DNA of 60,032 nucleotides from Lachnospiraceae bacterium UBA6403 (lineage in GTDB: Bacteria > Bacillota > Clostridia > Lachnospirales > Lachnospiraceae): the NCBI GenBank assembly GCA_002437435.1, contig DJPV01000012.1:17535-77566 (forward strand). Reading direction: 5' to 3'. Both the position numbers and the translations under genes were made by a program. Under the pieces are notes generated by a model. That model saw only the letters and a program-made list of their open reading frames with translations. It did no database searches and was not told the DNA's origin. Below are positions 25,161-33,595 of this stretch, in pieces (within the stretch, counting starts at the first letter, position 1; each line of letters starts with the position of its first letter).

Positions 25161-27893
25161 ATGAAGATAAATAAAAAAGAAAATAATCAGGCTGAGCAGG
25201 AGATTGGTACAGAGATGACTGCTTCGAAGATAATGATAAACAATGACAGAACTAACAGAAGATACATACGCAGTTGTGGGATGTATCTTTTGTTGTTTCT
25301 AATATGTATTGGATTTTACATTATAAATATGGCGGTAGAACATGTATATCCATTTGGCAGCAGAAGCTTTCTGTATCAGGATGCAGCGGATCAATATCCG
25401 GGGATGCTGAAAATTTTCCTTGAATGGCTGCATTCCGGGGACAAAGGTACATTTCTATGGAATCGGGGACTTGGAATCGATGTAGTCCTGAATATGTTCT
25501 ATTATTGTATGAGCCCATTTAACATTATAGCCATAATACTTGGACTGGATCGTGTTGAATTATCCATGACATGGATGATCGTACTTAAAGCATCATGTCT
25601 GGCTCCGGCTGGGTTGTTTTTTTTCAGACATTCAGGGATCCGCAGATTTGCGGCAGAAGGACTTTCAGAGAGATATACAACAGTCATTTCCATGATGTTT
25701 GGGCTTTTGTATGCGTTAAACAGCTATGTGGTGGTATATAACCATAATGTGCTTTGGCTGGATGGCTTGATCCTGCTTCCGTTTATTGCGATTGCAGTGG
25801 AACATCTGGCAGAGGACAAATGGCAGCTTCGGTATACGTTGTTATTAGCCTGTGCATTTTTGTTTAATTATTACTTTGCATTTTATATCTGCCTGTTTAT
25901 TATCTGTTATTTTCTTATGCAGGATTGGAAAAGTGTAAAGAATTTCTGGCGTGGTGTATGCCGGTTCCTGGGATGGTCAGCTGCCGCGGTAATGATTGCA
26001 GGGGTGGTTGTACTTCCGTCTTTTTATGCCATTATAAATCTGTCATCCTGCGGAAATGGGGACTACAGTCTTCCATGGTGTAGAATCAGCAATCTTGGAA
26101 TGTTTATAAATTCGTTTTATCCATTGCGACAGATATCGACCGGATACTTGTTCAGTCATAATAATTACTGCGGTATTCTTGTAATCATATTCTTCCTGCT
26201 TTTCTTATTCGGAGCAGGAATCAAACACAGTTTTAAACTTCGATATGCAGCTGTTATTTTATTCCTGACTATTGGCTTGAACATGGTCGGATTAAATTAT
26301 GTCCTGCATGGTTTTGCGATTACGCATGGACTTGGAAATCGTTTTGCGTTTATCCTTATCTTTTTCATTTTGATGGCAGGTTATATCGGGATGCTCCGGT
26401 TACAGCAGGTAAAGGTGTGGCAGATAATCTGCATGGCAGGCATCGGTATTGCTGTGTTCCTTTTGGAGCTTTTCCTGAATAAGGAAGATGCCAATTCCTA
26501 TTCCTATGCGGCGGTATTGCTCTTTGGTATAGCATATCTGATCTTGTTGGTTTTATGTGTCAGAAAGAGCATTCGTTATACGACCTGCTATGTGTGGATG
26601 ATAGTGCTGTTATGTGTAGAGATCTTTGCAAATGCATGGAATCAGATGCCACAGAAATATAATGATGAATGCCTTCAAACTGCGATATCTGCTTCGGACT
26701 GGCTGCCAGATTATGAGCAACTGGAGCATGTGGATGGGGAGAGGAAGACTGCATTGGTATCACAGAACTATATGCCATATTCAGATGTAAACTGGTATTC
26801 ATCTATGGCAAATGGCAGTACGATAGATGTATTCACCAGCCTTGGAATATCAAGATATCAGAATATTGAATATACCTATAGAGGGGTGACTCCGATCAGC
26901 CGACAGCTTTTTAATGTACGGTATGTTGTGACTGATGAAACAGGGGTTGCAGGGGGATATCATCTGATTGATCAGAAGAATGAAAAGATCAATTTCTATG
27001 AAGCGGATAATTTGGCAGGTATGGGGTTCCTGATGCAGAAGGATGTTCTTGACTGGAGCGGAACAGCTAAAACGAAAGATACATCAGATGTATTCGAGAA
27101 AGGCAGTATGGCGGAGAATCAGAATGAACTGGTAAAGCTTGTGACCGGACATAAGATTACGCAGAATGCTTTTACGAGAATTGATATACCGGAAGATGCA
27201 GTTACAAGTGTCGGTATGGATATTACCGGACATAAGACCGGTGAGTACTCCTATATCAGTACCAACGATATCTTTTCGGCGATCATGGTGAATTTTACAG
27301 CGGAAAAAGATGAAGATCTGTATCTGGAATGTGCGGACACGAAGCCTCAGTGCATCGAAATAAAAGTGAATGATGAGGTAACAGCATCTACAAACTATAC
27401 GGATTCAGCGGACTTTTATCATGTAGGTCAGGTAAAGACAGGAGACACTGTACAGATTCGGATGTATGCGATAAGAATTCGGCTGTATACAACAGCAGTC
27501 AAAGACCAGGAGGGAACGAAAGCATTTGCATTGTATTCCTTAGATCCGGATGTAGTGAAAGCTTTTGAAGAATATACAGAGATGCATCAAATGACATTTG
27601 ATGGATATGATGGCAATACTTTAAATAGCCATATAATGGCAGAAAAGGCCGGCATTTTATATCTGGCAGTTCCATATAATCAGGGATTCACAGCTGCTGT
27701 AGATGGGAAAAAGGCAGTTCCTGTAAAGATCGGAACCGGTTTGATGGGTGTTCCGGTAGAAGCAGGGGAGCATGTAATTACACTGACCTATCATACACCT
27801 TATCTGATGGCAGGTGTATGTCTGTCTGTGATTGGAATATTAATACTGGCAGGATATGTGTTGATCCGCCGGAAAAAATCATCTGATAAATAA
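25161..27893 (+). CDS. YfhO family membrane protein
   Basis: A 910-residue integral membrane protein with about a dozen or more hydrophobic helices, a soluble region at about 500-870 and a final helix (about 878-900). Typical YfhO blocks are YPFGSRSFLYQDAADQYPG (about 58-75), LWNRGLGIDV and YALNSYVVVYNHNVLWLDG. YfhO proteins have a GT-C-like fold and, where studied, take part in glycosylating lipoteichoic or wall polymers using a lipid-linked sugar. The gene follows the SH3/SleB gene by 32 bases and may be cotranscribed, fitting a cell-envelope role. Confidence 0.88.
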   Translation: MKINKKENNQAEQEIGTEMTASKIMINNDRTNRRYIRSCGMYLLLFLICIGFYIINMAVEHVYPFGSRSFLYQDAADQYPGMLKIFLEWLHSGDKGTFLWNRGLGIDVVLNMFYYCMSPFNIIAIILGLDRVELSMTWMIVLKASCLAPAGLFFFRHSGIRRFAAEGLSERYTTVISMMFGLLYALNSYVVVYNHNVLWLDGLILLPFIAIAVEHLAEDKWQLRYTLLLACAFLFNYYFAFYICLFIICYFLMQDWKSVKNFWRGVCRFLGWSAAAVMIAGVVVLPSFYAIINLSSCGNGDYSLPWCRISNLGMFINSFYPLRQISTGYLFSHNNYCGILVIIFFLLFLFGAGIKHSFKLRYAAVILFLTIGLNMVGLNYVLHGFAITHGLGNRFAFILIFFILMAGYIGMLRLQQVKVWQIICMAGIGIAVFLLELFLNKEDANSYSYAAVLLFGIAYLILLVLCVRKSIRYTTCYVWMIVLLCVEIFANAWNQMPQKYNDECLQTAISASDWLPDYEQLEHVDGERKTALVSQNYMPYSDVNWYSSMANGSTIDVFTSLGISRYQNIEYTYRGVTPISRQLFNVRYVVTDETGVAGGYHLIDQKNEKINFYEADNLAGMGFLMQKDVLDWSGTAKTKDTSDVFEKGSMAENQNELVKLVTGHKITQNAFTRIDIPEDAVTSVGMDITGHKTGEYSYISTNDIFSAIMVNFTAEKDEDLYLECADTKPQCIEIKVNDEVTASTNYTDSADFYHVGQVKTGDTVQIRMYAIRIRLYTTAVKDQEGTKAFALYSLDPDVVKAFEEYTEMHQMTFDGYDGNTLNSHIMAEKAGILYLAVPYNQGFTAAVDGKKAVPVKIGTGLMGVPVEAGEHVITLTYHTPYLMAGVCLSVIGILILAGYVLIRRKKSSDK

Positions 27894-27904
27894 TGGATAC
27901 AAAT

Positions 27905-27934
27905 TATCAGCTTATAGGAAGGCTGATTTTGAAA
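27905..27934. terminator. Small hairpin between convergent genes
   Basis: ATCAGCTTA and its partner AAGGCTGATTTT form a short stem in the 48-base gap between the YfhO gene and the convergent response regulator. A weak terminator. Confidence 0.45.
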
Positions 27935-27941
27935 AAACAGA

Positions 27942-28565
27942 TCATAATAAATTCTTATAATAAAAACAGGCAACCTGAGTGCGGTCGCGCAGGTCAAGCT
28001 TCATAAGAATATTACTGAGATAATTGCGGACGGTTCCTTCCGAAAGAAAGAGCTGCTCCGCAATTTCTTTGTTATTCAGACCGTCAGCAACCAGTCTTAT
28101 CAGTTCAAATTCTTTTTCTGTCAGATTGTAGGACAGATAATCAAAATGATCCTCAGCCTGTAACAGGGCAGGGATCTTGTTCATGATCTCATTTCCGAAG
28201 ACGGTTTGTCCGTTGTGTACGGCAGTGATCGCAGATGCAACTGTCTCAAAATCCTGTTTTAAGATGTAGCCCTTTGCACCGATCCGAATGGCTTTGATGA
28301 TATAGTCATCATCAGCGAAGGTAGTAAGCAGAAGAATCTTTGCATCCGGGTGGCTGGCAATGATCTCTTTCGATGCGGTCAGACCATCCATACCTTCCAT
28401 CCGGATATCCATTAACAGAACGTCAGGGATATAAGTATCGTACAGGGAGATGGCATCGTGACCATTTGCTCCGGTCGCAAGTACAGTAATGTCTGAGTAG
28501 GATTCTAATATGATCTTTAAAGATGCACTGACAAATGCATCATCATCAACAATTATAATATTCAT
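27942..28565 (-). CDS. NarL/LuxR family response regulator
   Basis: A 207-residue response regulator. The receiver domain has the acidic pocket IVDDD (7-9), phospho-acceptor Asp53 (LLMDIRM) and the Lys of GAKGYILK. The C-terminal LuxR helix-turn-helix (about 140-205) reads LTEKEFELIRLVADGLNNKEIAEQLFLSEGTVRNYLSNI in pieces typical of the family. It overlaps the kinase gene by four bases, so the two are translationally coupled. The pair sits next to a divergent ABC exporter, the layout of LnrJK-LnrLMN-type drug-sensing systems. The palindrome at 29684-29710 is a candidate binding site. Confidence 0.93.
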   Translation of the reverse strand: MNIIIVDDDAFVSASLKIILESYSDITVLATGANGHDAISLYDTYIPDVLLMDIRMEGMDGLTASKEIIASHPDAKILLLTTFADDDYIIKAIRIGAKGYILKQDFETVASAITAVHNGQTVFGNEIMNKIPALLQAEDHFDYLSYNLTEKEFELIRLVADGLNNKEIAEQLFLSEGTVRNYLSNILMKLDLRDRTQVACFYYKNLL

Positions 28566-29659
28566 GCAGTTCTGTCTCCTTTTCGTGTATGTTTTGGAAT
28601 ACTGACAAACAGGCGGAATCCGGAATTGGTTGAGATCTGTAAAGTGCCGGATAAGGATTGGACTCGTTCCCGGATATTGTTAAGTCCGATGCCAGGGGAG
28701 TCTGTAAGGTGAATGTCTGTTCCGTTGTCATGGATGGTCAACTGATAGAAGCCCGGATGTTCCCGGATCAGAATCGAGAGTTGATCACCATTGCTGTGCT
28801 TTACGGCATTAGTGATCGCTTCTTTGGCAATGCTGATAAGGCAGTATTTGATATCTTTTGGAACAATATTGCCCATATCATATTCAAATGAAGTATCAAA
28901 ACCTGTTATGTCATTTAACATATCCTGAATGGCAGCTTTCGTATCAATGGATTCATCGTGAAGGTCGTGTACACTTGCTCGTATACTGTTCATGGCAGTA
29001 TCCAGCGTAGTGCGGAGATCGGAAAGAGGATTTGTAAGGATCGGTTCTTTGTTGATTGTCTGGATCGCGCCAACCTGAAGAATGGATCTGGTGAGCATGT
29101 GACCGACATTATCATGAATCTCTCTGGCAATACGATTTCTCTCTTTCAGGGTTGCGGTATAGATCCTGTTATCCTGTTCCTTCTGGATCATGCGGATTCG
29201 TTCTTTTGCCAGAAGTTCCCTTGCCTCCGAGGTATCTGTAAGGTGCTTCATCTGTTGGTGAAGGTCAGTGAGCTCTGTGGTCAGATATCCGTACAAGATG
29301 CTGCACAGACAGAGAACACATATTAAAAGAAGAGTTTCCGCAGAAAATTTTGTGGCTGACAGAATGATGGGAAGAACCCCGATGGGAACAGTATAACAGA
29401 CCGGCCGCCTGCTCAGATAGAAGCAGAAAAGCGGAAGAAATACAACAAACTCAGGGATCAGACAGCACAGAATAAATATGCCAGCATGGATCAGAGCCAG
29501 AACTGCAGGTGAGAGCCTGTCAGCAATCAGCATCGTGCCAAAGGCAAGGATAATCGCAAGCAGTATATATATTACGCTGTGTGTGGATATCGAAAAAGTG
29601 TGAATACACATAATACAGCATATTGCAAATATAAGCAGTCGTGTCAGGATTTGCTTCAT
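28562..29659 (-). CDS. Sensor histidine kinase (HisKA_3 type)
   Basis: A 365-residue kinase. Residues 1-140 contain five or six closely packed hydrophobic helices with almost no extracellular loops, so it is an intramembrane-sensing type with no external ligand domain. A coiled linker (LTDLHQQMKHLTDTSEARELL) leads to the HisKA_3 box ERNRIAREIHDNVGHMLTRS (phospho-His about residue 182). The HATPase domain shows KEAITNAVKHSNG (N box) and SPGIGLNNIRERV (G box). It is the cognate kinase of the overlapping regulator gene. DesK and LnrJ kinases share this build and often report membrane stress or membrane-active drugs. Confidence 0.92.
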   Translation of the reverse strand: MKQILTRLLIFAICCIMCIHTFSISTHSVIYILLAIILAFGTMLIADRLSPAVLALIHAGIFILCCLIPEFVVFLPLFCFYLSRRPVCYTVPIGVLPIILSATKFSAETLLLICVLCLCSILYGYLTTELTDLHQQMKHLTDTSEARELLAKERIRMIQKEQDNRIYTATLKERNRIAREIHDNVGHMLTRSILQVGAIQTINKEPILTNPLSDLRTTLDTAMNSIRASVHDLHDESIDTKAAIQDMLNDITGFDTSFEYDMGNIVPKDIKYCLISIAKEAITNAVKHSNGDQLSILIREHPGFYQLTIHDNGTDIHLTDSPGIGLNNIRERVQSLSGTLQISTNSGFRLFVSIPKHTRKGDRTA

Positions 29660-29963
29660 AACTTCCCCTTGTATATAGACAGGTCACGCGAGTGTCAGAT
29701 ACTTGCGTGAACCGGATCGAATTCATAAGTGACGATATAAGTATACCTGTTGGAAAATACAGCGTCAATTGACTACGGTTGAAAAACTCCGGATTTTAAA
29801 AGAATGTGACAAATGTCATATTACGGATGTGAAGATTGACACTGAACAGAATTATCCCGGTATGGTAGAATGACAGCATAACATGGAAAATATGCGATGG
29901 GTTTCAGGTTTGATGCTTGAAGAACCGATAGCATCCGAATAGAAAATGAATGAGGAGACAGTT
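29660..29963. other. Divergent regulatory region, two-component genes and ABC exporter
   Basis: A 304-base gap between the kinase gene and the exporter. It holds a long operator-like palindrome at 29684-29710 and a weaker near-palindrome, ATGTGAC-AAAT-GTCATAT, at 29804-29821. TTGACA at 29837-29842 may be a -35 element for the exporter, but the spacing to TATGGT is poor (19 bases). Confidence 0.55.
29684..29710. promoter_or_regulatory. Candidate operator palindrome
   Basis: TCACGCGAGT, seven bases, then ACTTGCGTGA. The arms are complementary except for one G/A position and extend outward as GG..CC. It lies 25-51 bases upstream of the kinase start codon. A site for dimeric NarL-type regulators is a reasonable inference. 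Confidence 0.6.
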
Positions 29964-30902
29964 ATGGAATATGCGATTGAAGTAAAAGATCTGGTGAAAC
30001 GATATAAAGATTTTGTAGCATTATCACACTTTGATCTGGAGGTAAAAGAGGGCGAGATCTTCGGCCTGCTTGGACCAAATGGATCGGGCAAGACGACAAC
30101 GATCAACTGTATCTTGTCCCTGCTTACATACGATCAGGGCGATGTCCGGGTATTTGGTAAGAAGATGACATCGACGAGTTACGATCTGAAACGGGAAATC
30201 GGTGTAGTAATGCAGAATGTGGCTGTATTTGATGAAATGACGGTATATGAGAATATCGATTATTTCTGTGGGCTGTATATCAGGGATAAAGAGACAAGAA
30301 AACAGTATGTAGAGGATGCGATCGCATTTGTCGAGCTTCAGGACTATAAGAAATTCCTGCCGAAAAAGTTGTCAGGAGGACTTCTCAGACGATTAAATAT
30401 TGCATGTGGAATCGCACATAAACCGAAGCTGATCTTTTTTGATGAACCGACGGTGGCGGTAGACCCACAGAGCCGGAACAAGATCTTAGAGGGAATTGTC
30501 GAGCTTAATAAGAAGGGTGCGACGATCATCTACACTTCTCATTACATGGAAGAGGTCGAACAGATCTGCAGCCGAATATTGATCATGGATAAAGGACAAA
30601 AGGTCGCCCTTGGCACGAAGGAAGAACTGAAAAAAATGATAAAGAAGACGGAGAGTATCTTCATAGAAGCTCCTGCACTGACAGATGAACAACTGCTGGA
30701 ACTGAAACAGCTTCCGCATGTGTATGACAGTTCATATCAGGATGGAATGTTGAAACTGATCTACTCCGGTGGAAATCACAATCTGATCCGGGTTATGGAA
30801 TATATGAAGGAGCATGCGGTATTATTTGGAAAAGTATATACTGAGCTTCCGAGTCTGAATGATGTGTTCCTTGAGATCACAGGAAAGACACTTCGGGATT
30901 AG
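29964..30902 (+). CDS. ABC exporter ATP-binding protein
   Basis: A 312-residue ATPase of the DrrA/LnrL class. TGAGGAG is seven bases before ATG 29964. Walker A is LGPNGSGKTTTIN (about residue 36), Q-loop VVMQNVAVFDEMTV, the signature LSGGLLRRLNIACGI (Leu where most have Gln or Met), and Walker B LIFFDEPTVAVDPQSR. The C-terminal about 80 residues form the extra domain seen in drug-exporter ATPases. It starts a three-gene operon with two ABC-2 permeases and diverges from a two-component pair. Antimicrobial or lipid efflux is inferred. Confidence 0.92.
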   Translation: MEYAIEVKDLVKRYKDFVALSHFDLEVKEGEIFGLLGPNGSGKTTTINCILSLLTYDQGDVRVFGKKMTSTSYDLKREIGVVMQNVAVFDEMTVYENIDYFCGLYIRDKETRKQYVEDAIAFVELQDYKKFLPKKLSGGLLRRLNIACGIAHKPKLIFFDEPTVAVDPQSRNKILEGIVELNKKGATIIYTSHYMEEVEQICSRILIMDKGQKVALGTKEELKKMIKKTESIFIEAPALTDEQLLELKQLPHVYDSSYQDGMLKLIYSGGNHNLIRVMEYMKEHAVLFGKVYTELPSLNDVFLEITGKTLRD

Positions 30903-30913
30903 GAGGGGTGGAT

Positions 30914-32047
30914 ATGTTTTGGCATAATTTTAAATATGCAGGTAAAATGCTGCTGAAAGGCAAAGATACGCTGTTTTGGACGATACTGTTTCCAATTGCA
31001 TTATTCACATTCATGTACATGGCATTTGGAAATATTATGGAAAAGGATGAAATGTTTAAAGATATCCCGGTTGCAGTTGTGAGGGATGGCGAGAACGATA
31101 CTGCACTTATGATGGTGCTGTCCACGCTCTCCATGGACGGCGAGAATAAACGGATCGATATGGAGGTGCTCAGTGAGAAAGAAGCACTTCAGAAGTTAAA
31201 TGATGGAGAAGTGACCGGTGTGATTTATACATCAGATGCCAGTCTGACTGTGAAGCAGAGTGACACCAAGGAGTCGATCCTGGAATCAATCCTGAATCAG
31301 TATAAACAGATGGAACAGATGTATCTGAATCTGATGCAGAAGGACCCGGAGGCTGCACCGGAGATCATTCAGAAGGCGGTACAGAGTGATGCAGTATATT
31401 ATGAAGAGATTTCCACATCGGACGGATGCCAGAATGAGTATTATAATTATTTCTATGCAGTGCTTGCTATGAGCTGCCTGTTTTCTTCTTTTGCCGGAAT
31501 CACAAGAATGCACAAGCTGCAGGCAAATGAAAGTGCGCTTGGAATGCGTCGTTGCCTGTCGCCAAATCCTAAACTTGTGACCGTTCTGGCGGAGTATCTG
31601 GCATTACTGCTGGTTCAGTTTGCCGCAGAGGTTATCACTGTGATCTATATGCGGCTGTTCGGTGTACAGTTTGGTACGAAATATCCGGCTATTTTACTGG
31701 TACTTTTTATCGCATGTAATATTGGTATTGCCGGGGGAATGCTGCTGGGTTCCTGGTCAAAATGCTCATATGGAGGAAAGATTGGAATTGCGGTAGCAGT
31801 CAGCCTGACCTTCTCTTTTATGGCGGATCTGATGGTTCATGGAATTAAAAACAGTATTGAAGATAAACTTCCGATTCTGAACCGGATCAATCCGGCAGTG
31901 CTGGTAACGGACTGTCTTTATGCACTTAATGTGTATGATAACTATGATCGTTATTTCAGAAATATCCTGATCTTAACCGGTATGGCTGTCTGTCTGCTTG
32001 GAGCGAGTATTCTGGTCTTAAGGAGGAATAAATATGCAAGTGTTTAA
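30914..32047 (+). CDS. ABC-2 type permease
   Basis: A 377-residue permease. AGGAGG (30901-30906) fits ATG 30914 better than the GTG at 30908. One N-terminal helix (TLFWTILFPIALFTFMYMAF) is followed by an external domain of about 150 residues, then five helices from about residue 180. This is the ABC-2/YhgE-like layout of the LnrM/LnrN and drug-exporter families. The start is 11 bases after the ATPase stop. Its 3' end overlaps the next gene by 14 bases. Confidence 0.88.
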   Translation: MFWHNFKYAGKMLLKGKDTLFWTILFPIALFTFMYMAFGNIMEKDEMFKDIPVAVVRDGENDTALMMVLSTLSMDGENKRIDMEVLSEKEALQKLNDGEVTGVIYTSDASLTVKQSDTKESILESILNQYKQMEQMYLNLMQKDPEAAPEIIQKAVQSDAVYYEEISTSDGCQNEYYNYFYAVLAMSCLFSSFAGITRMHKLQANESALGMRRCLSPNPKLVTVLAEYLALLLVQFAAEVITVIYMRLFGVQFGTKYPAILLVLFIACNIGIAGGMLLGSWSKCSYGGKIGIAVAVSLTFSFMADLMVHGIKNSIEDKLPILNRINPAVLVTDCLYALNVYDNYDRYFRNILILTGMAVCLLGASILVLRRNKYASV

Positions 32048-33188
32048 ATCCTATTTTAAAATCTTAAATAAGAAAAAAGGCATGATGCTGATGTATATTG
32101 GGATCTTTGCAGGCATTATCTTTGGGTTTATTCTGCCGAATGCCGATAAAACGGAGGATGAATATAAGAGCATGAAGTGCAAATTTGCCTGGTTTGATTA
32201 TGACCGGACGGCAGAAAGTGAAGAACTGTTTTCGTATCTTGATCAGGCACATAAACATGTGGAATTAAAGACAGATACAACGGAAGCGATGCAGGACAGT
32301 CTGTTTAACAGGGATACAGACTGTATCGTCCGCATTAAAAAAGGCTATGCGGATCATCTGGGCAAAGAAGATCTCTCTGATTATATCGAGATCGTTGCAA
32401 TTCCGAACCGGAGCAAGGTAGAACTGTTTGAATCGGATGTGAATAAATATATTTCTTATCTGAATGCATATTTTGAAGCCGGATATGACCGGGTGGAGGC
32501 AGCAGCTCGGGTGAATGAATTGTTTCAGACCAGAACGAACGTAACGATGACAACCGAAGACCATGGCGGAAAACATAGTACGAGATATACATTTTTCAGT
32601 TATCTGGGCTGGATACTTGTGGTCATGATGATCGAAGGTGTAAGTCCGGTACTGATCGTTTACGACAAAAAAGAATTAAGAGAACGGATCGCGAGTTCAG
32701 CATATAAATATTCAAATATGACAAAAGAGATTCTGCTCGGAACGATCGTGACAGGATTTCTTGGATGTGCTGTATTTGCAGTTGGAGGATGCGTTGTATT
32801 CAGAAAAGAAATGTTTACGGCAGCAGGACTTGGGAATCTGCTCAATATGGTCTGCTACATGTTTGTAGCCATGGCACTTGCTTTTCTTGCAAGTAAGGTA
32901 GTAAAAAATGAGGAGGGCTTCAGCATGATCGGCAATATAGTGTCCCTTGGTATGGCGTTCCTGTCCGGTATATTTGTCCCGATAGAATTTCTTGGAACAG
33001 GAGTTGTGAAGCTGGCACATTTCCTTCCGGCTTACTGGTATGTCAGAGTCGTTGATCTTCTGGACTATGCAACAAAGATACCATCAGAGGCTTATCTGTA
33101 TATGGGCATCGAGCTGCTGTTTGCAGCCGCTATCATCACGATCGCCATCGTGATCGACCGTGCCAAAAACCACCGCCTGGTGGCGTGA
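32034..33188 (+). CDS. ABC-2 type permease
   Basis: A 384-residue permease, paralogous in layout to the gene before it: one N-terminal helix (GMMLMYIGIFAGIIFGFILP), an external domain of about 150 residues, and five C-terminal helices with a typical NIVSLGMAFLSGIFVP segment. AGGAGG lies inside the upstream gene, eight bases before ATG 32034, and the 14-base overlap implies coupled translation and a heterodimeric channel. It is the last gene of the exporter operon. The convergent gap after it holds element B2. Confidence 0.9.
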   Translation: MQVFKSYFKILNKKKGMMLMYIGIFAGIIFGFILPNADKTEDEYKSMKCKFAWFDYDRTAESEELFSYLDQAHKHVELKTDTTEAMQDSLFNRDTDCIVRIKKGYADHLGKEDLSDYIEIVAIPNRSKVELFESDVNKYISYLNAYFEAGYDRVEAAARVNELFQTRTNVTMTTEDHGGKHSTRYTFFSYLGWILVVMMIEGVSPVLIVYDKKELRERIASSAYKYSNMTKEILLGTIVTGFLGCAVFAVGGCVVFRKEMFTAAGLGNLLNMVCYMFVAMALAFLASKVVKNEEGFSMIGNIVSLGMAFLSGIFVPIEFLGTGVVKLAHFLPAYWYVRVVDLLDYATKIPSEAYLYMGIELLFAAAIITIAIVIDRAKNHRLVA

Positions 33189-33279
33189 AAATATTTTAAA
33201 TAAATTAAAAATTTGAAATCTTTTAATTTTTATTTTTAGAATAAAACGACAAGTAATTTTTATTTAAAACAGAAAATTC

Positions 33280-33573
33280 CTTAGATGAAAAAACTACCAT
33301 GCAACAATCATATTCCACACTGGTATGTAACAAGGTTGTTTGATTATTGAGATAAAATGGAAGATGCATTACTATCATGAAGCAAGCCTTTTTCAACACA
33401 GGTTCTTAGTGAGTCGCCATAGGCGAGGAGTTTAGCACCGTTGCGTTGAAATAGAGTGCAAACGACTTGCGGAATAATATGTAATACATCTTCCATTTTT
33501 ATTTAATCATTTAGGATATAACCTTGCGTAACACCTTGTGTGTGGTGTGATGTTGCACGGTAGTTTATCATTT
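33280..33573 (+). repeat. Class B nested palindromic element, copy B2, with extended diverged arms
   Basis: Inner arms AAAATGGAAGATG..ATTAC (33354-33371) and GTAAT..CATCTTCCATTTTT (33481-33500) enclose a core whose helices match copy B1 with changed but still paired sequence: GCAAG/CTTGC (33382-33386, 33466-33470), TTTCAAC/GTTGAAA (33391-33397, 33445-33451), GGT/ACC (33401-33403, 33437-33439), TCGCC/GGCGA (33414-33418, 33422-33426). Conserved loops are CTTAGTGAG and GAGTTTAG. Outside, imperfect arms continue for another about 70 bases each side (AAACTACC-TGCAACA, CCACAC, AACAAGGTT pieces and their complements). No ORF is supported. It separates the exporter operon from convergent argG. Confidence 0.82.
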
Positions 33574-33595
33574 ATGGAATTTTTCGTCCTAAAAA

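Noticed and set aside
27942..33188. Two-component and ABC genes as a bacteriocin (lantibiotic) cluster
   Set aside because: No precursor peptide, modification enzyme or peptidase was seen in the gaps; the exporter and regulator types fit a resistance or stress module better.
20874..33500. Class B elements as retron msr-msd RNAs
   Set aside because: Paired flanking arms are reminiscent, but no reverse transcriptase gene is present beside either copy.
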